64,000 bases of DNA from contig NC_087065.1 in assembly GCF_963678635.1 (NCBI RefSeq), positions 58,616,754-58,680,753 on the forward strand, read 5' to 3'. The position numbers were made by a program, and so were the translations under genes. The DNA is from Symsagittifera roscoffensis. Taxonomy: Eukaryota; Xenacoelomorpha; Acoela; Convolutidae. The notes under the pieces were generated by a model that saw only the letters and a program-made list of their open reading frames with translations, did no database searches and had not been told where the DNA came from. Below are positions 34,001 through 46,095 of the stretch, one piece after another (the stretch's first letter is position 1; each line of letters begins with the position of its first letter).

Positions 34001-37000
34001 AGCCCCCCTTTTAGTTCTGATTCGATCGATATTTAGAAATTTTTGAAAATGTCTTATGAACTGACATGAGAAATTTTTGCTCCGACTTGCTAATTTCAAC
34101 CTTGCTAGTTTTTTCTCTCTCCCCGTACAGGCGCAAAAAATGATTAAATTGAAAATTATATATTTTCTCCAGTTTTTTTTCATCGAAAATAACTGGATGG
34201 GAAAATTTAAAGCTATTTGCTCGGTATGAGGCTATCTTTGTTTGCCTTTGGTTTTGTGCAGAGCAATGAGAATGGAGTGGTGGGTTCGGATATAGTGCAG
34301 CTGCTGTCTTACTCTCTCAGAATCCACTCTACACAATTCCTCACTTCTGTCCTCCTGTCCAACAAATGCATACTGCAATCACCACTCATCTATGTCAGCA
34401 ATATGTGAGTAGTAAAATTCATGCAAGTAACTAAACAGTTGCATATTACACATTCGGAGAGAAACCGGTTGGAAGGGAATAGGGAATGAAGTAAAGAACA
34501 TACGGGCCGGTAAGGGGCTCCGCTGTGCTGATATTTGGCACGTGATTCAGTGTGTACTGCTAATCTTGAGTGTTTTTACGAAACCTCTCGGCGAGTCGGA
34601 AGCGTGAGCCAATAATTCGTCTCAAGCGATAGCTCGGATCATTTATAGCAGGTGATTATAAGCCGCGGCAAAAAACTTTCATCAGAGGAGAAGAAAAGAA
34701 GATGAAAGTTTAAGTTAAAGAATGAATCAAATTATAAATGTAGTGCTCTAGCTGCTAAATTAATCGCGATTGGGTTTTCCGTATTTTGTCAACATAGCAG
34801 TTTTTTCCTCCAGCGATTATGAACGCAATCTAATTTTCCGATATGCCTTGTTCTTTCCACAGAATTAAATAAATTTACGAAGCGTGGGGTAGGTACACCC
34901 AGGGACGATATAGGAATTGCTTGAGGGGGGATCCTGAAAAAAAAAATTTTTAGGTCGACCAAATTGATTTTCCGTGCTCTCGCAAATCATTAACAAGACG
35001 CTTTTTGGTCATATTTCTTAAAAACACTGGCCAAAAAAAAAGAAACAAGTTCTTAAAAACAGGTCAATTTTCGAAAAAAAAAGGCCATAAAAGGCGTTTT
35101 TAGGCACTTAATGGACAATTTTGACCGAAAAATTGTGTTTTTTCGGTGCGCGCTCCCCCCTCAAAAGTAGTGTCTATTAGCGCCCAAGGCGCTTTTAGAA
35201 AAGTTTAGAGTCAGTTAGCCAAAAATTGGAGTCTTAAAATAGTAACAAAGGGGGATGCTTTGGGTAGGCAGGGGGTCGAATCCCTGAGAAAGAGAGGCGT
35301 CCGCCCCCCTCCAATCCGCCCTGGTCACGCCCTTCCCAAGTGAAAAGCTCTGTGACAGCCCTCAGCTGAGTTTTTGGTCTTTATTATTCTTTTGACGTTT
35401 TCTTGAAGATGCTTTTTCGTCTTGAAGATGATTAGTTGAAATGGTTGATCGCGTATACGTAATTAGGGAGGACTGGTTCATAAAAAGGGTGTATTTTTTG
35501 TTTTCGTTTTTTATTCAAAGTCAAATTTGCTCTTCAAAATCAAAATATTATCGATTTCATATTAGCTCTGCTACATAGCTGTAGTAATAATGTAGGATAA
35601 ATTTTTACAAATTTCCTTCCAATCGGGCTGTAAATAAGTTGGTGGTTTTTCGTTTTCAAATTAAGTATTTTTTTTAAGTTCCGGGACCTGATGGGTTTCT
35701 TGAATGTGACTCTGTTGGATCTGTTCGGTATATTTATCCAACTGGGGGGTTTGCATTTTCGCAGCTAAGTGTTTTGCGGGAACATACAGTTTTTGGTGAT
35801 CAAGGTGGGAATTTGTTATAGAGTACATTTTCTGTATTGGATGATAAGCTTCCAGTTTGAAGCGATTTGTTAGAGGATTCAAAGCATAGTTTAAATCACT
35901 ATCAAATCCTGGGTTGCTTAACATACTTATGTCCTCTTGTAGATTTTTAATCCCCCCAAATCCACCTAAAATTTGTCGAATAATTTGCTCAGTTATTTTA
36001 TAGTCTAATTATTAAATAAGCTTGCTACCAATAGTCGAATTTTCGCTTTTTTGTGATGGATCATAAAAAACGTTTTCAGTCGGATTTCAAAAAGATAATT
36101 CATATAAGTTTTTACAATACTGAGAAAAACCGACCTGATTAACTTAGATTTTCAAACTGATTTTCAGCTCGGGTGTTAATTTTTTTTAGCACAGAGTTCA
36201 ACATTTAAAAGTCATTTCTTTTTTTCGTTCAGACTCTTTTGTTGGTGGTGGTTGTAGAATTTTTAAGGCACAAATTTACTTTTCGTGGATTGACTGTTCA
36301 TTTATTTTCAAGTTAAGTTCCTTACTTTTGTTTACAGGAACGCAAACTCCACTATCAAACAGTTCGAAAACGTCAGTTTCAAAAACGCCATGAAATATTT
36401 TTGGTTACTTGCGTTCATTGACTCTTTTGCATTAGTCTGTTAGCTATATTTTAAATTTGAATCAAATTTCGACCCATTCCTGCTACATGAGAAAAAATGA
36501 ATAAAATCAGAATTGCAAACCTTATAAAATTTTTCAAAATTAATTATTACTATGGTCGGGAATGCAGTGTTATTTGAACAGGATTCAGGTACTCTTGTTG
36601 TTCCGCCCACTATTAATTTATTAATAAACTGATGATTGAATTACATTGGATCCCATGAAGGATTGTAACTAATTTCGCTTTATGTAATTGATTCTGTTTC
36701 TAGAAGATGATCGTCATTGATTTTGAAATGAACCCACATGTACCGAATAGCACACCTTGTTCAATGAAATATATTTGTTTAGGAGGTACCCGGATGCATT
36801 ATTCAGTAGATTTGAAAATAGGTCAATTGATTCTGCCTCGCCCGATCAATCTACCCGGTCCAAGGGAGCGGGAGTTGTGGGAGGGGCAAAACTAAACAAT
36901 GCATGCGGGGAGTCGCCACCCGATAGTCCGACAGCCTTGAGAAAAGATCTTCGGCTGTACGAAGATCTCTTGGGCAACCTTCATACTAAAATGGAAGATC

Positions 37001-40000
37001 CACTTGCAGACAAGGTTGTTAATTAATACTTAAAATAAAAAGGCTTGATAATATGCTTCATTTTGAGAAAAGATCTTGGGTTTTACGAAGATCTCTTGGG
37101 CGACTTAGATACTAGAATGGAAGCTCCGATTGCAGGCAAGATTGTTAATTACTACTTAAAATGAAAAGGCTTGATAATATGCTTCATTTTGAGAAAAGAT
37201 CTTGGGTTTTACGAAGATCTCTTGGGCGACTTAGATAATAGAATGGAAGCTCCGATTGCAGGCAAGGTTGTTAATTAATACTTAAAATAAAAAGGCTTGA
37301 TAATATGCTTCATTTTGAGAAAAGATCTTGGGTTTTACGAAGATCTCTTGGGCGACTTAGATACTAGAATGGAAGCTCCGATTGCAGGCAAGGTTGTTAA
37401 TTAATACTTAAAATAAAAAGGCTTGATAATATGCTTCATTTTGAGAAAAGATCTTGGGTATTACGAAGATCTCTTGGGTGACTTAGATACTAGAATGGAA
37501 GCTCCGATTGCAGGCAAGGTTGTTAATTATTACATAAAGTAAAAATGCTTAAAGATACTATGCTTCATTTTGAAAAATGATCCCCGGCTGTAAGAAAATA
37601 TCTTGGGCAACTTAGACACTTAGATAATATGCTTCATATATAAGATTTTCGGCTGTACGAAAATTTTCTGGCCAACTTACTTGCTAAAATGGAAGATCCC
37701 CTTGCAGACAAGGTTTTTAATTAATACATGAAGTTGAAATGGCTTAAATTTATTATGCTTCATGTTGAGAAAAGATCCCCGGCTGTACGAAGATCTCTTG
37801 GGCAACTTAGATACTAAAATGGAAGATCCGATTGCAGGCAAGCTTGTTGTTTACTGCATAAAGTAAAAAGGCTTAAAGTTAGAATGCTTCACAAAATGGA
37901 AGATCTGCTTGGAGTCAAGGTTGTTACTTAATGCAAAAATTATAAAGGTTTATTAATTAAGAGTCGATGACCCTAATTTAGACTCTTATTTAGTTTGCGA
38001 TCATTTTTGTTTCATGTTTTCAGGAAGTTTCTTAAAATTTGTTCAGGCTCAAATTAGGTTTTTTTTCGCGGTTTGGCTTTTAATTTTTTTAAAAGTAGAG
38101 TTTATTTTTCGGATAAAAAAGGCCAACTCCATTATCGAACAGCGAAATGTAAAGATTAGGAAATACCTGATTGACTTCTAGCTTCAAAATGGAATTTGGT
38201 TTTGCTGCAAATGATTATAGGAAAAATGTAGAGTTGAAGCAGCGCTACACTGCGCTGCCCTCCACCACCTCCCATGGTGACATCATTACTACAACCATAC
38301 ATTCGAACCTTACAGTTGACCTAGCATTGATAGTTGGCCTTATGCATTGCATTATACGATATAGCTTAACCGTGCATTAATTCTTCCGTTGAACGTGCAA
38401 AAATTAATACGTTGAAAAAGCAAGTTGATCGTCTGTTGGCAATTTTTTTAAACTTTTTAAATCAAACTGTTTTGCTCAGCCTATTTTTCTTATAATTAAT
38501 TTCACATCAGGCAAATCAAGATATCGAATTGGATTTAGTTTTTATCGACGTTTAAAAAAATTCAAATGAGCGGTGTTTCAGTTTTTTTTTCTTTTTTTTC
38601 ACGCAATCTCAAATACCACATATAATCATCGGAATGGGTCGAGTGGTATAGCATGTTGAAACCTTTTCAGTAGTGATTCAAAAGACATTTAAAAAGTTTC
38701 AAAACTTGGTCCAGTATCAAGAGAAAACAGGTTTCAATTTTTTGATTTTAGTCTAAATTCGAGCGAATCAAGCAAGCGAGCAGGCTTACAATAGCTTATT
38801 TAGTCTTGAAGCGCAGGTCTGCTCGACTAAGGGTAGTTTTTTTTCAGTTTCCTAGAATCTAAAACTTCCCTTCTTTAGAATCTAAAGCTTCAAAAATTAT
38901 GCAATTGCTTTGTTATTTTTTGAAATTTATTTGATGATTTTTTCTCATTTTTTTGCGAACACTGTTGTCCTATTTGCCTATTTTACTATAAATGTCTAAT
39001 ATGCCTTAGTTGCAGTTTTTCGTTCAGATCGTTTTATATCACCACGCAGACAAAACGACACTAGTTTGATAAAAAACGACGATTTCAAAAAAATTAAAAA
39101 CGACTGTTTAAAAACCGTTTTCCGTTTCGGATTCAAGTGATTTAAGAAAAGAAGATCAAAAAATAGATTTTATACAGAAACAAAAAAGAGATAAATTTCT
39201 TTATTTTAGTAAGGGCAGTTGAGTTTTGTGAAAAATGGAAGATGAAGCGGTAACTATAGTTGTAGAGTAGTCTGCAATTGGGGTAGCTTTTCGTCAATTT
39301 TGTCGAACTAAAACTGAAAAACGGAGTAAGATCTGACTGACCAGTTTTTTTCGCGATAAATGTGCCAATTATTCGCGATAATTCGCGATAAATGTGCCAA
39401 TTATATCTAATTGATGTTGGTTTCAGGGAGTAGAAGAAGAACTGTGGGAAGTGCAAAGAATAGTGACTACGTACAAGAGAAAGGTTTGTTACGTTTCCGT
39501 TATCAAGACAGATTAGATATCGTCGTCAATATCAATTCTGTACAGAATCGCATCCTTCACCCCAAAAATAACTAAATTAAAATAACCAATTTCTTACTAA
39601 CTCAAGGATAGCTCGGAGGGGTTCAAGTGTGGTATCATACTAAAATCTTTTTGCTTGTAAATAAGAGTCGATGAACGTATCAGACTTTTATCTAGGTCGT
39701 GATTTTTTTTTTTTTTTTTTGAGGAAAATTTGAGCTTCAAATTTAATTTTTTGCGGTTTGACTTTTGATTTTTTAAATTTAGTTTGTTTCCTTCTATACA
39801 TGGAAAGCGAACTCCACTATCGAACAGAGAAAGTGTAAAGGTTGACAAAAACGTGGTTGATTTTTAATTTCGAAAACGGAATTTAATCAACAGATTTCCC
39901 AATGAAATAATTTCACCTATTGATCTAGTTTTCTGAAATTAGGTTCATTGTATCGAAAAGTGCCAATCATAAATTGTTTTAGAAAACCAAAAAGCTTCTC

Positions 40001-43000
40001 GAGGCCAACAAGTTTTTTTTGTTAGTTGAAAGATGAGAAATTTTCAAAAAACAAGTCAGTATTTTTGCTGTTTATTTGCCTTCATTGATTCTTTCCCTTG
40101 ACACGAAATTTGATGGAAGGCTGAACTCTCAATTGTAACGCTGATTTCAGCCATATTTCTTGCATTTTATTTCTTATTCAATTGGAGTTTCTCTAAAAAG
40201 AAAATTTAAAGGAAAATTGCTAAAAGTGAATGTTTTGTTTTTCTTCAAATTTTGTCATTTTGATTTTTTTAAGTTTCATCCGAACATGATAGCTACCTGC
40301 ACAGCAACCGATTATTCTTGTACTTGAGAACTAAATCTCCTTTCATGAGGCTTATGACGAATTTATTTTTTATGGAGGAGGGTTTTTGGAGATATAGCAT
40401 ATCTATCTGTTATATATTTGAATAACTATCTCTCCAGCTTTTTCAACGTATTAATTTTTGCACGTTCAACGAAAGAATTAATGCACGGTTAAGCTATATC
40501 GTATAATGCAATGCATAAGGCCAACTATCAATGCTAGGTCAACTGTAAGGTTCGAATGTATGGTTGTAGTAATGATGTCACCATGGGAGGAGGGGGTGGA
40601 GGGCAGCGCAGTGTAGCGCTGCTTCAACTCTACATTTTTCCTATAATCATTTGCGGCGAAATTTATCAAGAATTTGTTTGTTTCTTTCACTTAACTTGAA
40701 ATCAGCAACCCCATTATGCTGTCAGAGTACTCTCAGGGGATGCATTTTTTCATTTGATTTTCTTAGTCATTCATATTTGTATCGCAAGTGGTGCGAAGCT
40801 CAGCTTCCTTTTGTGTATAATTTTAATCTAAGCAATTTTCAAGTTCATCAATCTGTTCGAAGCACCGAAGATGCAAGTTACCCGCTAGTCTGGTCTGAAT
40901 TAAACATACCTTTGATTATATGAATAATTTTTATAAGGATTAAATTAGTAGTCGGAACTGAAAATCTTCCTTCGCACTAGGGTCACCTTGTGTTATCTTT
41001 TTGTTGAAAGAACATTAAAGCTAAGCGAAATTGAATTGAAAATATGAAATGATATTTGATAATCTAATGTCAGTTTTACTCATGTGCAGCTTTCGATGCT
41101 CTCGTATCCGCTAGTTTGAATCAACAAATGGTTCATAATTGCCAAGTTTTTCTCCGCTTCAAGTCCTTTGATTGCAATAGTAAGACCCTCTTCATACTTG
41201 TTGACGTTTCTCATCAATCCAATTTTTGCCAGATATTGGGTGGAAAGGTATGTAGCGAGAAATAACAGAGACGCCAACAGAGCACAAGTTCCTCGAAATC
41301 CAAACATGGGCAGAATGAAATCATAAATGAGCTGTTTGCCGATGAGCGCTCCGAAATTGGCGGTGAAAAGTATAGTGACAATGGAGTATTCTTTGGCCAT
41401 TTCGACATCTGCTAGGTCCTGTTTCAGTGCCACCTGGTAGACTATTAGAAAAATAGGCGTGTACGAAATCGATACTCCGAAAGTCACGACGGCTGCGAGG
41501 AGACAAACAAAGTAAATGTTGTCGAGCCGGATGATCTGAGCTGGAATTGCCATGATAAAGTATCCCAAAATTGCAAGAGAGCTCCCAGTACTGAAGATGA
41601 TAGAAGCATAGCCTCTGTCGCTTAGAATCCCGGATAATATGGAAGCAATGATTTGTACTATTTGAAGAAACCAAAATATTTCTCGGGAAGTTCTGGATAA
41701 CTCGGCTATGTCGAGGTATTGCAACTTGGTTGCGACGTATTCGTGAAATTGTATTCGTGAAACTGAGATGAATATTGTACTGAGTGCGAGACATGCAACG
41801 CCTGAATGAGTTGCGAAGGCAACTACCTTGGATAAACTATTCTTTTCAATTTCCACGCTGGATTTGAAACAAGTTTTTTGCCGCAAAATGAATAAACTTA
41901 ATGGCATAAGAATAAAACACAAAATGAAGCCTAAGTATGTAAATGACATTGTTATGTAGCTCAACTCATCTTTTTCGTCGCTTTCATCCATGATTTTAAC
42001 GAATTGATAGCCACTTACGTAACCAAGAGTAGCGGTGCACCCACTCAGAGCACAGATCAGTCCCGTTTTTCCCGGAAACATGGAAACAAGTAGCGGTATT
42101 GCTGATGTCCATAGCAGAGAAACTCCACACAAAGCAATTGTTCGTACTATCATGATGACGGCCACTAATGCTTTTGGGTACAGATTCATTTTGAGCAGTA
42201 TACCAAAAGATGCACTTGAAATTCCGAGTAAAACAATGCTTAAGCAGAAGTGGAATTTTCTGCGTTCTGGAAGTAAAGCCAGAAAAAGCAGTAAAGCGAT
42301 GACGACGTTTAAGCAAGAAAGAGACATGTTTATTTTTCCAAAAGTGGCTCCAGAAATTTCCACATTAGCGAGTTGAGGAATGCTGATTTTGTAGAAGCTG
42401 TTGTAAAATGTCTCCGTCATGAAAATAAAAATGCAGAATAGAAAAACGGAACACTTGTGACGTTCGTAAAGCAAGGTAGCCCCAGAAACCGTCATTTTTG
42501 TAATTGATATTTCACTTTTATCCAAAGTTTGAAAGAGTTTGAATTGAACTGCAGAAATATTTCATAAAGTTTGCTTAGTTATCCTGATGTTTGACCGATT
42601 GTTGAAGTCAAATTTACAGTGCTCGTGTCCAATAGGTATTAAGTAATATTATTAGCTAGTTTACTTAGTTATAACTGGCATTGATACGTGTGTTGACAAA
42701 TCAATCATTTGAAATTCAAATGACTAGGTGACCCTGAGTTGATCATGCTGTGGACTTGAACAAACCAGTAACTGTGTAGTCATGACACGGAGTTTACTAT
42801 CCATTGAAATCAGGGGGGAAATGTTGTGTTCTTTATCGCTTTAAAAAATGTAGGAATCGTTTTCGATATTTTTATTGATAAGTCATAGAAGATGGGAATC
42901 ATGAAAAAGCAATGTAAAATATTATGCAACTTGATAATCTGAAACTTTTTTTATACTGTGTTCGAGCATCTGAAGTTGGAGATATGATAATTCAATTCAA

Positions 43001-46000
43001 TGGAAAACTTATTTAAGCTGAGGGCACTGAAGACTAATCAAAACGATGACAAGTCATCACAAGCGAGCACTAACAGTAGCACCAAAGAAGTCACAACACA
43101 GAGCGAGCCAAAAAGTGCGACAGAGACGTGTGATATTTCAGATGCGGCTGCAGTAAAACCGCCTCCTGTAGTTCGTCATAATAGCGGTGACGCAGGAATT
43201 GGTGACCATTTAATTAACCCCATAATTATAAGAATTTTCTTTCAGTATCACTTGTGCTATTGTGAGAGCAAATGTTTTTGCAGCCCGATATGTTTTAAAA
43301 AACCACCGAAATAACCATTCTGGTTTTGCAGCTTTCTTGTTTTGTTTTTTCTTCTATTTAAGTCTTAATAGCAACCGCAACATATCTCCATAAGCTTTTA
43401 AATACTGTATGCGAACCAGATAAAGTTTGTTCAAAAACTTTATGGCGATACAAAACAATAGGTGGCAGATTCAAATTTAATAGCTAGATATTTTGTATAA
43501 TAAATGGCGTAATTTTTTGCATTTGTTTTCGTTTAGCTGATTTCTAGCCATGCTTTTGCTTTGAAAAATCTTGCACATAAAAACTTGTAAGTTAAGAACT
43601 TTGAAAATTATCAAATGTTAGTTATGAAGATTTTTTTTAGTTGTCAGTCATCCTAGGACATTTAAGCATGTTTGACACTGAAGTTTATTCGAATTTTCAA
43701 GCTTTCAAAATTTTAATGTGTTTGAAAGGAATTTTGTCCGGATTTTTGATCCAATGGTTTTGCTTTTTTGTGTTAACATTAAATTTAGCGTGTTTTTTTT
43801 ATCTAAGTGTTGTATTAGTAAATTTAAGAGGTGTTTTTTAATGAACTTGATTCTGTTTTTTTTCTCAATTTTGAGCGGTTTAGAGGAGAGAAACTGTACA
43901 GGTGTTTTTTTTCCACGATAAATCAGTTTCGACGAAGACATGCCATACAATCTAAGGCTAAGTTATATGTCATATTGAAGATCTTTCATATGTGATTCAA
44001 GCTATAAAAGAACTTGCGAACCAATTGGGTTGGTCGGCCGAAAATGGATATAATAAATTAATATCAAAGGGGGACCCTTTGTTTGGCGAGGAGTCGAAGC
44101 CCTGGAACCTCGGGTTCTTGTCTAACCTTGAAATGCTTCGAAGTTTTGAAAATTACTTTACTTTGATATTGATGCTCCTTCTCCTCAATAGACAACATAA
44201 ATTTTCAGTTTGCAGTTCAAAAAAAATCGGCTCAACTTGTTTGAAAATACAACTCGCTGTCTTTTCGATCACTAGCTGGTTCTACTTTTGTAATGTCATA
44301 GAGTTAAGTTGGATCGCAATTGTTTTGAGAAAGAGTTGAAAAACAAGTATTAATAACCAAATACAATATTATTAAATGGTCACTACTGGATGTAGCAGCG
44401 AAACCAAATGACCATCAAAGTGGAAATGAAGGTAGCGATGTTAGCAAAAGCGTGTGGCTATCTGAAGACACAGCTGTGTGGAACGAGTTTCTGCGGAAGA
44501 GTGAATTAGAAATGAAAGAACAGCTGGTGTTGGAGATTCTGAGTTTGAGGAAAGTGGTGGCAAGTAAAGAGGCACAGAAGGCACAGCTGGTCCACCAGGT
44601 GGCAGTCGAGTTAGATGGTGCCACTGTTGACTTCAAAATGGTAAACAGCTAGAGCTGCAGTTTTATTCAGGTGTTTGAAGCCTTTTTTTGAGACTGAAGC
44701 GTAACTTGAAACTAATTTTAGATTGTAAATTAAGGTCAAATCAATGAAAAATGTATCTATGACCTGATTTTTATGTGTGCAAAAATGTGCCTCAATCTGA
44801 ATGTTGCAAATTTACAAAACCGTTGTTGAATCTGCAAAATGAGGCAGTTTTGTTTTCCAAATTTTGGGCATGTACTTCGAATCCGAATCTCTTTGCACGT
44901 GGTTTTTTTCTAGGCAATCCTTCTGGTTCTTAAATATAAGTAGACTTTTATAACATTTAAACCTGCTTAAATTTCCCCTTTAATCAAAAGGAAGTTACTA
45001 AGTGCTATCAAACTTTTGATAAACTTGCTCTACAATGAAAATAGGTTGTCGGTTGAAATTGTCTGACTCAGTTTAGTGTGCAAAATTGACCAAAGAATTT
45101 CTGCTCTGTTTCCAGAAGGGACACGATAGCATGACGGTAGAAGAAAGAGCAGAACTAGCCAGAAGTCAGGTGAGGGCACTTTAACTCTTAAAGCATTAGA
45201 TAACCCGTCAGCGGCCAATAATGTAGGAACTGGCTTATGGCTGAAGCAGTTGCGCCACCTTTTACGAACTTTTCCTGAAGTAACAGTTTTTGAGTTAGTT
45301 TTTGGGTTCCTGGCCAAGTTTTTGCAAGGTATGAAAAGTGTGCCCTTTCATTATTGTGAATCTGAGCTTATAGATTCTTTGGGATTAAGCTGTGTTTTTT
45401 TTTCACATCATATCAGATACCTAAAATAAACGTCAAATGAAGTGGTGTTGATATACCATTTTGAAGTCTTTTCAGTTATTATTCGAGCTGCAATTGGAAA
45501 ATTTTCACAAGTTTTCTCAGTGATGAGATAAAAACTGCTTTGACGTTTTCGCCTTTCAGACTGGTTAGTTCATAAAGAGACCTTTTTTGTTTTTCATTTT
45601 AAATGAAATGGCAAAATTGTTTTTTTCTTTGTTATGTAATTAAGCTACTAGTGGTTATTTCTGCAGAGCTTGATGAGAGCTTCTCCGTTCATTTTTATCG
45701 CCAAGTTATTTTGAGATGCTTTCACAATCATATACACAGCTTCTGACTTTTGCTTCAAACTTGTCTTTTGCCTCAATAAAGTTGACTAATGTGCTGTTGC
45801 GTTCTGGGTGGTTTGTCTTGATCCAGGTTATACGGCTTAAAGTCTCTTTTCAGCGAAGCACAGGACACGGTTAAATTTTTTGCTCTTATTTAAAAAGTGC
45901 TGAAACTCTCGCAGTCAGCATTTTGTTTCAGCAAGGCCAGCAACTAAAAATACTATGGTCAGTTTGCATATGTGTAGTAATTTCCAGTGGGTTCTCGCAT

Positions 46001-46044
46001 TGCAACCGTTATGAGGAGGGAGTCGAGATAATGAATGGGAGGGG

Positions 46045-46095
<51 letters not shown>

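Noticed and set aside
35661-35924. 87-codon minus-strand frame in an intron of the RalBP1-like gene
   Set aside because: No recognisable motif, no splice partners and low-complexity end; chance is likely.
36939-37945. CRISPR-like array
   Set aside because: The whole 126-bp units are repeated without unique spacers, and the context is a eukaryotic intron.
38171-38380. Frame FAANDYRKNVELKQR... present in both arms of the inverted repeat
   Set aside because: The same protein appears at two places only because the DNA is an inverted repeat. There is no independent sign of coding selection.
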